The notes: a model not told the origin generated them from the letters alone. DNA of 64,000 bases from Anoplopoma fimbria (GCF_027596085.1 NC_072451.1:3090377-3154376); one strand, 5' to 3'; counted from the first letter of the stretch, positions 35,001-45,570 are shown. Program-made: numbers and translations.

Positions 35001-38000
35001 TGGTCATGTTGCATGTCTTTGAAGGGATTTTGTGTTTCTTTGTAGTCTTTTTCCTTTTAAGTCTGATTTCAAGGAACAGTGTAACAGAAGTTTCGGTGAC
35101 CAGGTTTGGAAAACAAAAGACGCAAAAACCTCTCTTGGTCTTTAAAAGCTGCAGCATTTAGTTCTCATACAAGCTTGGCACACAGGAGAAGTCAAACCCT
35201 ACACATGGCACCTTTAAGTCACATGTTTGTATGAAGATGGGGGTTTAAACTGATGATTTTTGGATATCAATGACAAAGCGAGTGCTCTTCTCCCTGAAAA
35301 AAGAACACTCTTTTCACATTAAATGCTGGACAAGTGAAGTGACATTAAACTGCAGTCATTATATTCTCTCTGCCTTTTTACAGCCATAAACATTTGAGGT
35401 TACAGTTTTTCTCCCTCCCAGCGTGCTCTCTAAATTATGATGGAGGCATTAACAAGAGATTGTTTTTATAGTCTCTGATGAATCGACCCATCGGTTAGAT
35501 TTATATTGCTCAGAAATATTCACAGCTTTTCTGGTGAAAGGAAAACAGCCGCACAGTTTCACTGGCAAACTGACAACAATAAACCCACCTGCGTCTGCTG
35601 CTTCAACTCAATTACAAAACCCAAACGTAGAACAGCACTTCCTCTTTAATTATGTAACCTTTCCTCCTACACCTTCTCAATAAACACCTTTTTAATATCC
35701 TCTTATTGCCTTTTTACGAACTGTAAATGTAGAAATAAGTGGACAAATATGTCACAAGTGCACATTTCAGGCTTTTAAAATGTGATTTAAATCTTTTAAA
35801 CAACTTTCAGTCCATTCAGCAGCATTCAGCTCATACAGCTTCAACCACAAGAATAAAGCAGAAATACAGCTCAAAATGATTTAAAAAAATAATTTGCATT
35901 GGTGATCATCCCATAATCTGTGTATGCATATAAATATAAATCAACAATATATCTGACATTTCCATTAAAGGGCCGGTTTGTAGCATTTCGGGGGATCTAC
36001 TAGCAGAAATGGAATATAATATTCATAACTATGTTATCATTAATGTATAATAACCTGAAACTAAGAATGATTTGGTTATCTTAGAATGAGCTGTTCATAT
36101 CTACATAGTGAGTGGATCGTCTTCACAGAGTCCGCCATGTTTCTACAGTAGCCCAGAACAATCTGTCATTGCAGGTCTAAAATTGTTGATACCATCTAAA
36201 ACAATGTTTTCATGAGTTTATTGTCAAGAAAACACAGAAATTATGTTTTTTTTTTTTTGGTAGCTTGAGGCCAACATGGTGTTGACTGAGAACCTGCTGA
36301 GCGTCTTTGTTTCCTCTTCAGGATTCCTTCAGTCCTCATTTCCTCCAAAGCTGAGCAGACAGAGACGCCTGAGGCTTAAGATATCTGCGTTCTGGATCTT
36401 TTTCTTTCACTGAGGAACGTTCAGGCCCTTTGCAGATCCGTTGGCCCCAGATGGGACTTGAGTCACTGGCAGACTGAACAAACACACAGCTGAGGCTCAG
36501 CAGAGCTCTGCTTTCTGTCCGCTCAGTCTGCCTGAAGTCTTTTCTTCTGAACTGTGCAGCTTCACGATCATCCGCTCAGCATCAACGGTTTTCTGTTTCT
36601 GAGATGGTTGATCTGTTTTTCTTCTCCTCCACACTACTATGCCCTATTTTCTCTTGTTAGTGATTTGGCTCTGACACAGATTTGTTCTCTCCACGACTTT
36701 TTGCCCTTCTGATTTTGTGTTTTTCGCCTTGTGACGTTCTGTCCTCATGGCCACATTATGAGACAATGGGCACAGACATGCAAAAGGCCCAACCACCTCT
36801 CCAGACAGACTTTATACTTGTTTAGCCTCTTTCTGTAGTTGTTTTGTGTCTTTTTCTGGGTGTTTTTGTGTCTCTTTGTCGGTTATTTTCTTTTTTTTCT
36901 AGTTTTTTCTGATTTTTTGGAATAATTCTGTTTCTTTTTGAAGATGTTTTGTATCTCTTTGTTGTCATTTCACCAGATTCTTAAGGGAAACTTTTTTTCA
37001 CCAGAAAAGATGATGGCAAAAACAGTTGTTTCCTTTTTGAGGAGGAGGTTGGCTAATATTTTAGCCGTACTATCACAGTGAAGACCTACCAACAACCAAA
37101 TAAAAAATCCTGCAATACTGCTCGAATTATTATACTGCTTGTAACAGTTCTATTGGTTCTCTGTCGTCTCTGTGTGCAGTGGCAGTCCATCACCATCACC
37201 CTGGTGGAGAAGGTCCAGATCATCGCCGTGTTCCTGGGCTCTCTCTTCCTGGTGGCCAGCATCTCGTGGCTGCTGTGGTCGGCTCTGAGCCCGCAGGCCG
37301 TCTGGCAGCGCCGCGACGTCCTCTTCCAGATCTGCTACGGCATGTACGGCTTCATGGACCTGGTCTGCGTAGGTGAGCCTCCCACAGAAGAATGCAAAAA
37401 AATAAATAACTGGTGGACTTAAAGCTAGGGTTGGCAACGGTGAGAAACCAGCAAAGGTAGGCTAGATTTGTAAACCCTAGTGTTGCCAACTCTTTTGCTT
37501 ATGAAACCTTCTCTGTCTAGGTTTCATAAGAATAAATCCATATCACACATGGAGCATAGCATTAGTTCAGGCAGAGCACTGAAGTCACAGCTTGCATGAG
37601 TTGATTGGCATCATTTGCTGCATGAGTTGTTTGTCGTCATTCACAAGCTGCTTGACAACCAGCTGACTGTACATGCACTCATGTTTATACACTTGTGCAC
37701 AACATTAGCAGATCCTGTTTGCAGTGTAATCATGGATGTGTAGTAAACTATCACAGAATTACTTTAATACTGATGAAAAGTTATGATTCTCAGGGGAATT
37801 CCTGGTGTTATAAGAAGCTTCTTTTTTCTATAATTTCCAAGCAATTTATTCACAAAAGGACACCAAGGATAATAAGAATCCTCATAAAGTTTAAGTCACA
37901 CTGACTCTAAAAGTACGTCTGTGTTTTCAGTTATACGGAGGTATGACTGTGATTTGTTCCCTACCAGAAATCCAGAGTTACACTTTCAAACGTGACTATA

Positions 38001-38369
38001 TCAGAGGATCACCATTTCCTGTTATCTTCTTTTCTCCTTGTGACAGGCTTGATTGTCCACGAGGGGGCGGCGGTGTACAGCGTCTTCATGCGCTGGCGGG
38101 CCGTCAACCTCCACTGGGATGTTCAGAGCTACGATAAAGCGAAGGACTTAGAGGAGATGAGCACTGGCCATTCCTCGCTGGCCCCCAGGACGCTTTGGTT
38201 GCCTCTGACCACCTTTGGGCCCAACGGCCCCTTACGCCCCACCCAGCTGGGTCCGCATCCGTGGACATGCCTCTGTTTGGGCCCCTTTTGCCCCGGCCTG
38301 GTGCCCCGAAACAACCTCAGCCAGGACAGTGACTCGGGGGAGGTGGTGATTCGCGTGACATCGGTGTAG
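26899..38369 (+). CDS. MARCHF11: Membrane-associated RING-CH E3 ubiquitin ligase MARCHF11
   Basis: Exons 26899-27144, 33921-34076, 37180-37372 and 38047-38369 join in frame to 305 codons. The RING-CH (C4HC3) ligands are Cys73, Cys76, Cys89, Cys91, His99, Cys102, Cys115 and Cys118, with intron 1 splitting the domain after GAEQ. Two hydrophobic segments at about 148-167 and 181-202 fit the MARCH double-pass topology with both termini cytosolic. The C-terminus ends in VIRVTSV, a PDZ-ligand-like tail shared with mammalian MARCHF11. MARCHF4/9/11 ligases ubiquitinate and sort membrane proteins in the Golgi/endosome system; MARCHF11 is known from spermatids and nervous tissue. The N-terminus (72 residues before the RING, Thr/Ser/Ile repeats such as [10 protein letters not shown]) is about half as long as in mammals. 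The start is the first ATG after a non-coding GA-rich leader. An in-frame upstream ATG at 26827 is possible but yields an unlikely hydrophobic stretch. Confidence 0.95.
27174..27508. repeat. Inverted duplication around a TA tract in MARCHF11 intron 1
   Basis: About 76 bp at 27174-27249, just after the exon 1 donor, recur in reverse complement at 27431-27508, with one small insertion. A pure TA run (about 27373-27430) lies in the loop. Part of the arm (AGTAAAGGTGAGGTTCAGTC) appears again in direct orientation at about 27571, followed by more TA. A 40-50 bp block ending GACGTGATAATAAACAG is duplicated at 27515-27571 and 27615-27655. Confidence 0.85.
28128..28240. mobile_element. Teleost interspersed repeat core
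   Basis: It contains TTTAGCAGACGCTTTTATCC followed by AAAGCGACTTACAG, a core I recall as very common across fish genomes. It lies in MARCHF11 intron 1. The family name is not assigned. Confidence 0.5.
28245..28462. repeat. Duplicated 0.2 kb block, copy 1 (pair at 32064-32278)
   Basis: Nearly identical, in the same orientation, to 32064-32278, with single-base differences such as TGTTTTCATC versus TGTCTTCATC. Both copies keep an open frame on the minus strand ([20 protein letters not shown]...). I do not recognise that frame, and it has no start or splice context, so I treat the pair as a recent segmental copy and not as a gene. Confidence 0.8.
28508..28665. repeat. 31-bp tandem repeat
   Basis: Five units of GTGCAGAAACAAACTAATAT + GAATACAATAA, with slight variation in the first and last unit. 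Located in MARCHF11 intron 1. Confidence 0.9.
31858..32280. repeat. Composite insertion of two copied blocks and TA tracts
   Basis: A TA run (31858-31883) is followed by a copy of 30297-30407 (now 31890-32005; it includes TAATAATCTATAATGCATCC). A second TA run (32016-32060) and a copy of 28245-28462 (now 32064-32278) complete it. Two source blocks about 2 kb apart have been placed side by side, joined by TA sequence. Located in MARCHF11 intron 1. Confidence 0.8.
35968..36200. mobile_element. MITE-like element related to those at the GIMAP genes
   Basis: The left end AAAGGGCCGGTTTGTAGCAT and an interior CCATGTTTCTACAGTAGCCC match the reverse complement of the element at 5797-6091. It is diverged and its right end is unclear. 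Located in MARCHF11 intron 2. Confidence 0.5.
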
Positions 38370-41300
38370 CACAAGGCATTATTTATGCAGGAACAAAGCG
38401 TCCGGTGGTTTACACTCGGTGATAATATCTGGGCTTTTTCTCGGCAGTTTATAATATTCAAAAACAATCTTTTGGCTTCTTTTTTATTGCAGATTTTTTA
38501 AATGTTTTTTTCCGAATGAGTTAGAATTGTTTGTCAGCTCTGGGGCTGGTCCCCCAAACGATCTCAAAGGATAAATGAACTCATATGTTGGGTTTTGCCT
38601 TTGTGTTTTATTATTTATATGTCAACCATACTCACCTTTCTTTTTCCCGACCATTGTGCAGCATTCATGTCATGTGGGATAAAAGGTTGTGATGGGAAAG
38701 ATGATCAGATTTACAACTATTGACCATTCACATCGTGAGACAGCTCATGATGGCTTAGGTTTACAGAGTTAGCTGTGTGTGAGTCAAGAGATACTGTGCA
38801 TCGCCAACTTCATTCACTATATCCGTTAAATTAGGCTTTAATTACCTTTAACAACAGGCTTTGGCTGATTTTAGGCATCAGTGCTTTTTAAGACACTTCT
38901 ACATTGTTTGGCACCAGGTCAGATATGTTTGAGCTTTCACAAAAAAAATAGTTTTCCCAGTTGTAATCACGATTGGGATGTTGACATGTACATGTTTTTA
39001 CAGAAGTTGCCACATGACGTGAATGGGGATAATGTGTAGTGAAACAAAATATCTTAAATACATCTCTGGATATTCTGGTTAACCGTAGTTTAAGAGTACT
39101 GTAGTTACCTATACTTTTATTTAAGGGAACTGATTTGTAACTGTACATTTATAGTTTCCTTGAAAGAACTGCAATTTGGGAAAATTTAACTTGGTATACT
39201 TGGGTTCAAATGGAGGTCCATGGTACCATATTATCATAATCTCACAGGTTTGTAAAATAATGTGTTACTGATGACTAAAAGCAATGCTAGCAGCCCATTG
39301 AGGCTGTAAATACATTACACATGAAAAAACATTTGCTGGATGGCTGCAAAGTGGAAAGGAAGAGTTTATTCCTCAATGCTTACCACAAGTGGTGCAAAAT
39401 ACCTATACATCCTTCCTGGAGTTTGTGTTCTAACTCAATGCAAAGTGAATTTAAGTGGTGGTACCATTGCACATTAAGTCAATGCCGATTGCTCCGGGCA
39501 GCACAAAATATATTGAGTTAAAGACGTAATCCACTTGAGTTGAAAACCATTTTTATCTTAAGATGACAATTCAGGCTTACTGTGATTCTACAGGAGTCCG
39601 CCATGAGAAAATTGGAGCGGACCAAACCCGCACATACACACCCCTCCGATTTGTTCAGCGATCTTAACTGGTTGCTGTTCTAATTAGACTTATAGAAATA
39701 ACTCTTAAATTGGCATATTTGTTTGATCTACGTGATAATCAATATGTTTACTGTTCCTGGCAGCTAAATTACAAATCCTGATTTGGCGAAAGCGTGACCC
39801 GCCCCACTCTGCCTCTGATTGGCCAGTACTCGTTGCCTTCATTGGTTGGATTGGTTAAGTTTAGGCAGAAGGAGTAAGATTGTTAGGGTAATAATATCAA
39901 GGAAAGCCTATCAGAGGAAGTGAAGGGTCGCTTATGCCTTTGCCATAGTATGAAAAAAAATATTGCTTCCTGGCAACTTTCAATGAACCAATAACACTTT
40001 TTTTTTCACACCAAGTAGCCAAAGTTTGGTACTTGCCAATACCAGGTACCACTACGAGTATTTTATAATACCATGAGAGTTCTAAGAATGACTTTGAAAG
40101 ATGTTTTATTTTAATCAGATGCTCCTCTCTTTCTGACTGTAACAAATTAGATTTGATGATATCTAAGCATAATGCGTTTGCTGACATTTTAACATTCAAC
40201 TTTGTGCATTTGAGTGTATTTTGCACTGCAGTCTGCTCCACTTTTGTCATTGCGTATCCTAAAATATGACTCCAAACTGTTGACATACAAGAGGTTAACA
40301 ACACTTTGTGGTTAAGTTGAATCAGGTAGGGTATCTGAGTAGATTTACGATTAAAAGCAAAAGTACATGAGTAGAATATATTCGACTGATACCCAATACT
40401 GAAATCGGCCCAATAAAAAACTGGCAAACCTTCTAAACAGAAATCCGCCAACATGAACACATATCAAGCTAAAAAAGTCAAACAAATAGCATGTCAGGCT
40501 AACTGAGCTGGATATTGGCTGTTCACAGCTAATAAAGACCGAGTTCTTTTCATGTTCAGTCTGAACAAAACCTTCAAGCTCAGCTCAACACTGATCAGCT
40601 GTCCTGGTCAGGTTTACGATACTTTGTCAGCTTCGTACTGAAAACATATCTGTTAGACATGCTAACAGGCTACAATTGACACATGATGAGCATATAAGCA
40701 TGCTAACACTTCTTGGTTTTGAACTCTACTGAGTGAAGTTGTTTAGCTTTGAATTTCAAACTGGATCCTTCCAAAAGCGCTGGACCATGAAGAGAGCTTT
40801 GTGTCCTTATCACTGCTTCACAAACATATCACACCTTTTCATTGACCAGAAGGTGGAGGATTCAGAGACGGATTGTAAATGAGCACAAAATAAACTGATG
40901 TCAGAAAGATATTGAGGTTTTAGTTTCACTCAACAATGCAGGCGGGAAATATGGACGTCATTGAATGTCATACTTAACTTGATACTCTGAAGAATTATCC
41001 TGGTATAAATACAGCCGTTGAAAATAGTTGGTTTTGATCTGTCTGTTTTCCATTCTGTTGAGCTTCCAGGAGTCCTGTGGTGTTTGGGTTGTGGGGTTTT
41101 GGGGGTTTGTGGTTGTGTTCTCGACCCTAGGACATTTGGGTCGTTACATTTTTTTTGGTGCCTTAGGAGGCTGCAGTCTCAGTGCGCAGCACAGAAATGA
41201 CTTGAATGTGACTTTGCTGTTGGTTGTATTTCTATTTCTTTTGAATGTAACATGGATGTGATGTATAAAGATTATTTATATACATAGAGAGCAGCGTGGG

Positions 41301-42080
41301 TTATTTGCCTGATGTCAAATAGAACGTAGTTCTTTTTTTATTTTTTGCCTTAAAGCTGCGCTGCCTGGCAGAAACATGATGTCTGCTGATCTGCTGTGGG
41401 ACAACGGTCGAGTGGCACCTTTCTGAAAGCTGAACTTCACTACCGAGAGACGCCTGATTAACAGAAGTAGCCTCTTCACATTAAACCCCAAGAGATGAAG
41501 ATGGAAGCTGCCATTCCCAGGGAATGGCACTAGCTAAAAAGGTTGCAGGTCATTGTGTTTAATCTTTTTTTTTATGTAAGTCATTGTGCCTGTTGATAAA
41601 TGTTGTTTTTTTCAACTTGAAACCTAATTTTCTCTATTTCGCTTTGGGTTATTAGCATATGAATTCTTGAGTTATGGCTAAAAACATCACCACCAAATTC
41701 TAATCAGTTCAACGTTTCTGCCGAATTTGAAGAAATTCGCTCACCGTGTTCCTGATGTATTGCTTTCACAACGTGAGGTCACGGTGACCTTTGACCACAG
41801 AAATCAAATAAGTTCATCCTTTAGTCCAGCTGGAGTTTTGTTCCAAATTTGAAGAAATTCTACCAAGGTATTCTTCAGATAATCACGTTCATGAGAATGG
41901 ACGGGACATACAGACTGAAAACAACCTCTTTGGTGTAATGGGTTCCATGAACTGCCAAGCAAGTTGTTATGATGTCCCTGATGATCTCACAATTCAAGCA
42001 AGGGGAAGTTAACTTTGGTTTTGACCTTCCCATATATACAAAAATTATATTATAGCCATACAAACAGAATACTTTCACAA
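38370..42080. other. MARCHF11 3' flank and intergenic sequence
   Basis: The 3' UTR of MARCHF11 presumably begins here; an AATAAA lies at 40889-40894. A common teleost repeat occupies about 41650-41915 (GAGGTCACGGTGACCTTTGA context). A piece around 39780-39890 (CTCTGCCTCTGATTGG) recurs at about 49965. A 187-codon minus-strand open frame (39897-40460) has no family features. Confidence 0.55.
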
Positions 42081-42084
42081 CAAA

Positions 42085-42160
42085 ATCAGCTTATATGCAG
42101 ACAATATCCTTTTATATCTAACACAATTTCAGAGTACTCCATGAACTGGTCTTAAACACT
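42085..42160 (+). mobile_element. L1-type reverse-transcriptase fragment at left edge of protamine array
   Basis: The plus strand reads KISLYADNILLYLT, the catalytic YADD block of L1-type reverse transcriptases with the second Asp changed to Asn. It is only a short remnant. An inverted relative with the same YADN lies at 48160-48430. Confidence 0.65.
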
Positions 42161-42179
42161 AATGAAGTAAAGTGTAAAG

Positions 42180-42314
42180 CTATTCAAAGAAATCTTGTGA
42201 GATCATAAGGAAGAGAATTATATTATCAACATATGAGGAGATAGTAACAGAAGATAAAGAAAATAACAAAAGAAGAAAGAACAAACAACGGTTAAGCAAG
42301 AAATTTTCGCACAT
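42180..42314 (-). CDS. Small hydrophobic micro-ORF, variant copy (44 codons)
   Basis: Mirror copy of the unit at 43924-44055. It keeps the leader CACACCATGTGCGAA and a TATAAATA box at 42368-42375 on this strand, 53 bp before the ATG. One extra A after codon 3 moves translation into another frame (MCENFLLNRCLFFLLLLFSL). A compensating indel near 42230 restores the original frame for the last residues (LMISQ), so an ORF survives. In this frame the N-terminus looks like a signal peptide. The AATAAA found after the other copies is absent here. It may be a decayed copy. Confidence 0.35.
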   Translation of the reverse strand: MCENFLLNRCLFFLLLLFSLSSVTISSYVDNIILFLMISQDFFE

Positions 42315-42829
42315 GGTGTGTAGTTGTTAGATACTCTGACAGTTGACGTTAATGGGTTTATGGATCCTATTTATAACCTCATCAAGGTAGGTCCCATGAT
42401 GTCACTGGTGATGTCATTCTGACAGTTAAGAGCCTTCAATGCATCCTGTTTATATCCCAACATGATGTCACTGATATCACAATTTCATCAAATCAATCAA
42501 TCGAATCGTCTCAACAAATCATTGACTTCATTGGGGTAACTGGTGTCATAGGATTCTATTGTGTCAGTGATGATGATTCACTTCCTGTTAAACAAGTGGG
42601 GTGTCAAGTGACATCATAGGGTTCTGTAACACCAAACTGATCTCAAACTAATTGATTAAAAAGTACTGAATACATCAAACTACTACTGTTGATTCAGTTA
42701 ATCAACTCAGTTAAGTGAATAAAAAAATCTAAATAATATCCTAAAGTAAACTTATATAACTGCTCTATGCCTTAAAATAATTTAAGGAAACTGGATTTGA
42801 TGTTAAGGCTACATGTTTATTGGCGTTAT

Positions 42830-42937
42830 CTAGCGTCTGCGTCGGACAACTCTCCTTCGTCGGCGGACGTTGGAGGACCTGAGAGGTCTCCTTCGTCTAC
42901 GAACGGGGCGAGCGGCCTGTCTGCGTCTGCGTGGCAT
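42830..42937 (-). CDS. Protamine (copy A)
   Basis: Intronless, 35 codons, 20 of them Arg: MPRRRRQAARPVRRRRRPLR, then a short SSNV linker, five Arg, VV and a terminal block of four Arg. This arrangement matches percomorph protamines, the small basic proteins that replace histones and condense DNA in spermatid nuclei. The TATA box (42975-42982 on this strand) is 37 bp before the ATG. The stop is followed after a few bases by AATAAA (minus strand, within ATAACGCCAATAAACATG), so the transcript is extremely compact. It is divergently paired with copy B, with 364 bp between start codons. The open frame antisense to it is not a gene. Confidence 0.93.
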   Translation of the reverse strand: MPRRRRQAARPVRRRRRPLRSSNVRRRRRVVRRRR

Positions 42938-43301
42938 TGTCAAGAAACAATAACCTGATGGGAGTAACGGGTTCTATTTATAAACTCTGACCACCACGCT
43001 CTGTGATGTCACTGATGATGTCACTGATGATGTCACGGCTAGTGACAAAACCAACTGTTTAATTGTTAAATCATCAGTCATAGGGCGTCGTCATGACAAC
43101 AAATTGTCAGTGACATCATCACTCATTAACAATGATGATGTCACTAACTGTAAAATCATCAGTGACATCACATTTGTTGCCTTTCTGAGATCATAATTGA
43201 TGATGTCGTTAACTGTGACATCATCAGTGACATCACAGAGCGTGGTGGTCAGAGTTTATAAATAGAACCCGTTACTCCCATCAGGTTATTGTTTCTTGAC
43301 A
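42938..43301. promoter_or_regulatory. Bidirectional protamine promoter A/B
   Basis: A near-palindrome centred near 43119, with TATA boxes facing outward (42975-42982 minus, 43257-43264 plus). Between them are about eight TGATGTCA/TGACATCA octamers, each one base from the cyclic-AMP response element TGACGTCA, often in pairs spaced by a few bases. Mammalian protamine genes are driven through CREs by CREM in spermatids; the same logic is inferred here. The interior also holds a non-mirrored GGGCGTCGTCATGACAAC segment that may be the true centre. Confidence 0.7.
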
Positions 43302-43409
43302 ATGCCACGCAGACGCAGACAGGCCGCTCGCCCCGTTCGTAGACGAAGGAGACCTCTCAGGTCCTCCAACGTCCGCCGACGAAGGAGAGTTGTCCGACGC
43401 AGACGCTAG
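43302..43409 (+). CDS. Protamine (copy B)
   Basis: Coding sequence identical, base for base, to copies A, E, F and G. The TATA box is at 43257-43264 and AATAAA at 43418-43423, only nine bases after the stop codon. The base after the stop is GTTACGCC, as in copy G, where copies A and C-F have ATAACGCC; this gives two sub-lineages of 3' end. The micro-ORF unit lies about 515 bp downstream in the same orientation. Confidence 0.93.
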   Translation: MPRRRRQAARPVRRRRRPLRSSNVRRRRRVVRRRR

Positions 43410-43862
43410 GTTACGCCAATAAACATGTAGCCTTAACATCAAATCCACAGTTTCCTTAATTTATTTTAAAGCATAGAACAGTTATATAAGTTAACTCTAG
43501 GATATTATTTAGATTATATTTTTTTTTAATTCACTTAACTAAGTTGATTAACTGAGTAGTTTTATGTATTCAGTACTTTTTAATCAATTAGTTTGAGATC
43601 AGTTTGTTGTCACTGATTGTGTCACAGAACCCTATGATGTCACTTGACACCGCATTTGTTTAACAGGAAGTGAGTCATCATCACTGACACAATAGAATCC
43701 TATGACATCAGTTTCCCCAATGAAGTCAATGATTTGTTGATTTGATTTGATGAAATTGTGATATCAGTGACATCATGTTGGGATATAAACAGGATACATT
43801 GAAGGCTCTTAACTGTCAGAATGACATCACCAGTGACATCATGGGACCTACCTTGGTGAGGT

Positions 43863-43870
43863 TATAAATA
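43863..43870 (+). promoter_or_regulatory. TATA box of micro-ORF unit 1, with CRE-like pair
   Basis: TATAAATA (GGTTATAAATAGGATCC) lies 53 bp before the ATG. Two TGACATCA octamers lie just upstream (about 43823 and 43834), so the promoter has the same architecture as the protamine promoters. Confidence 0.6.
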
Positions 43871-43923
43871 GGATCCAAAAAATCATAAACGTCGACTGTC
43901 AGAGTTTCTAACAACTACACACC

Positions 43924-44055
43924 ATGTGCGAAATTTCTTGCTTAACCGTTGTTTGTTCTTTCTTCTTTTGTGTTCTTTTCTTTACCTTCTGTTACTATCT
44001 CCTCATATGTTGTTATATTCTCTTTCTTATGATCTCACAACATTTCTTTGATTAG
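43924..44055 (+). CDS. Small Cys-rich hydrophobic micro-ORF, unit 1 (43 codons)
   Basis: Starts MCEISCLTVV and ends SQHFFD. It has seven Cys (2, 6, 11, 16, 23, 29, 30) and nine Phe in an almost entirely hydrophobic stretch, so if translated it would be a single membrane segment (about residues 7-37). It has its own TATA box 53 bp upstream and AATAAA at 44062-44067, seven bases after the stop, the same compact plan as the protamine genes. An identical copy exists at 45901-46032. I do not recognise the protein. The CT-rich sequence is open in a second frame too, so a non-coding testis transcript is a real alternative. Confidence 0.45.
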   Translation: MCEISCLTVVCSFFFCVLFFTFCYYLLICCYILFLMISQHFFD

Positions 44056-44962
44056 CTCAAAAATAAACAAGGTAATGATGTACTTCCTCTGATGATGTCA
44101 TTGTCTGTCTCATGTGAATTGTGAGACCCTCAGTAATATCATATAGCCTTGCTTGGAAGTTTTCTAAACAGTCCAGTATGTATATATATTATACCTCACC
44201 AAGGAAACATTCTGTGATGTCACTGATGATGTCACAAATCCTGTGCAACAAAAATCCTGGTTTAATCACAAGTGACTCTAACGGGTCTATTTGATTATGT
44301 CACAATAATGTGAATGCATTGAATGATTGCAAGATCATAAAGTATGATGCATTGAATGTCACCATTGCAAGATGTGACATAAAGTATGATGTCACCAACT
44401 GTGACACCATTAATGACATCATCACTCACTGACAATAATGATGTCACTGAGTTCGGGTTCATTAGTGACTTCATCATCATAGAATTATTTTTTCTCCCTG
44501 TTAAATTATCTCACATGATTTTTTCCCCAGATTAAGTCAGAGGCCCTCACATGATCCAGAGAACACAGATGGATGGAACTGGGTAACAAAATGACATTAG
44601 CTTTGGAAAAAAGTGACTTCATCATCATAGAAAATGAATTATGTACCTTCTGTAATGTAATGTGCCCTCATGGAGAACACAATGATGGAATGTAACAGGT
44701 GACATTAGCATTAAGTCAGATCATCAGTCAGCAATGGAGTACAGGAAAGTTTGACTTTCTGACACCAGACTGACTCAAACTAATTACAAAGAACTGAATC
44801 CATAAAACTACTCCTGTTGATTCAGTTAATCAACTGTGTTAAGTGAATTAAAAAAAACAACTAAATAATATTCTAAAGTAAATTATATTACTGTTGTATG
44901 TCTTAAAAGAAGTAAAGGAAACTGTGGATTTGATGCTAAGGCTACATGTTTATTGGCGTTAT

Positions 44963-45088
44963 CTAGCGTCTGCGTCGGACAACTCTCCTTCGTCGGACAA
45001 CTCTCCTTCGTCGGCGGACGTTGGAGGACCTGAGAGGTCTCCTTCGTCTACGAACGGGGCGAGCGGCCTGTCTGCGTCTGCGTGGCAT
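44963..45088 (-). CDS. Protamine (copy C, 41-residue length variant)
   Basis: Same start and end as the other copies, but an in-frame 18-bp tandem duplication near the 3' end adds six residues (RRRRVV), giving 41 codons with 24 Arg. The TATA box is at 45126-45133 on this strand. It is divergently paired with copy D, with 374 bp between start codons. No micro-ORF unit follows it to the left. Confidence 0.93.
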   Translation of the reverse strand: MPRRRRQAARPVRRRRRPLRSSNVRRRRRVVRRRRVVRRRR

Positions 45089-45462
45089 TGTCAAGAAACA
45101 ATAACCTGATGGGAGTAACGGGTTCTATTTATAAACTCTGACCACCACGCTCTGTGATGTCACTGATGATGTCACAGTTAACGACATCATCAATTATGAT
45201 CTCAGAAAGGCAACAAATGTGATGTCACTGATGATGTCACAGTTAGTGACATCATCAATTTTTAATGAGTGATGATGTCACTAATATCATTAATGATTTG
45301 TTGTCATGACGACGCCCTATGACTGATGATTTAACAGTTGAACAGTTAGTGTTGTCACTAGCCGTGACATCATCAGTGACATCATCAGTGACATCACAGA
45401 GCGTGGTGGTCAGAGTTTATAAATAGAACCCGTTACTCCCATCAGGTTATTGTTTCTTGACA
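45089..45462. promoter_or_regulatory. Bidirectional protamine promoter C/D
   Basis: Same plan as A/B: outward TATA boxes (45126-45133 minus, 45418-45425 plus) and repeated TGATGTCA/TGACATCA octamers, including a run of three next to the D TATA box. It differs from A/B mainly in the middle third. Confidence 0.7.
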
Positions 45463-45570
45463 ATGCCACGCAGACGCAGACAGGCCGCTCGCCCCGTTCG
45501 TAGACGAAGGAGACCTGTCAGGTCCTCCAACGTCCGCCGACGAAGGAGAGTTGTCCGACGCAGACGCTAG
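45463..45570 (+). CDS. Protamine (copy D, Leu19Val variant)
   Basis: 35 codons. It differs from the common coding sequence by one base (CTC to GTC), so the PLRSS segment reads PVRSS. AATAAA lies nine bases after the stop. The micro-ORF unit 2 follows 330 bp after the stop; this gap is about 184 bp shorter than after copy B because of a deletion near 45800. Confidence 0.93.
   Translation: MPRRRRQAARPVRRRRRPVRSSNVRRRRRVVRRRR

Noticed and set aside
39897..40460. 187-codon minus-strand open frame between MARCHF11 and the protamine array
   Set aside because: No recognisable domain and no promoter or splice context. It lies in AT-rich 3' flank and is most simply a chance ORF.
44894..45109. ORFs on the strand opposite protamine copies C and E, with YWRYLASASDNSPSS
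   Set aside because: They are antisense to the protamine coding sequence and open only because of its Arg-rich codons. Protamine has the promoter, poly(A) signal and family match.
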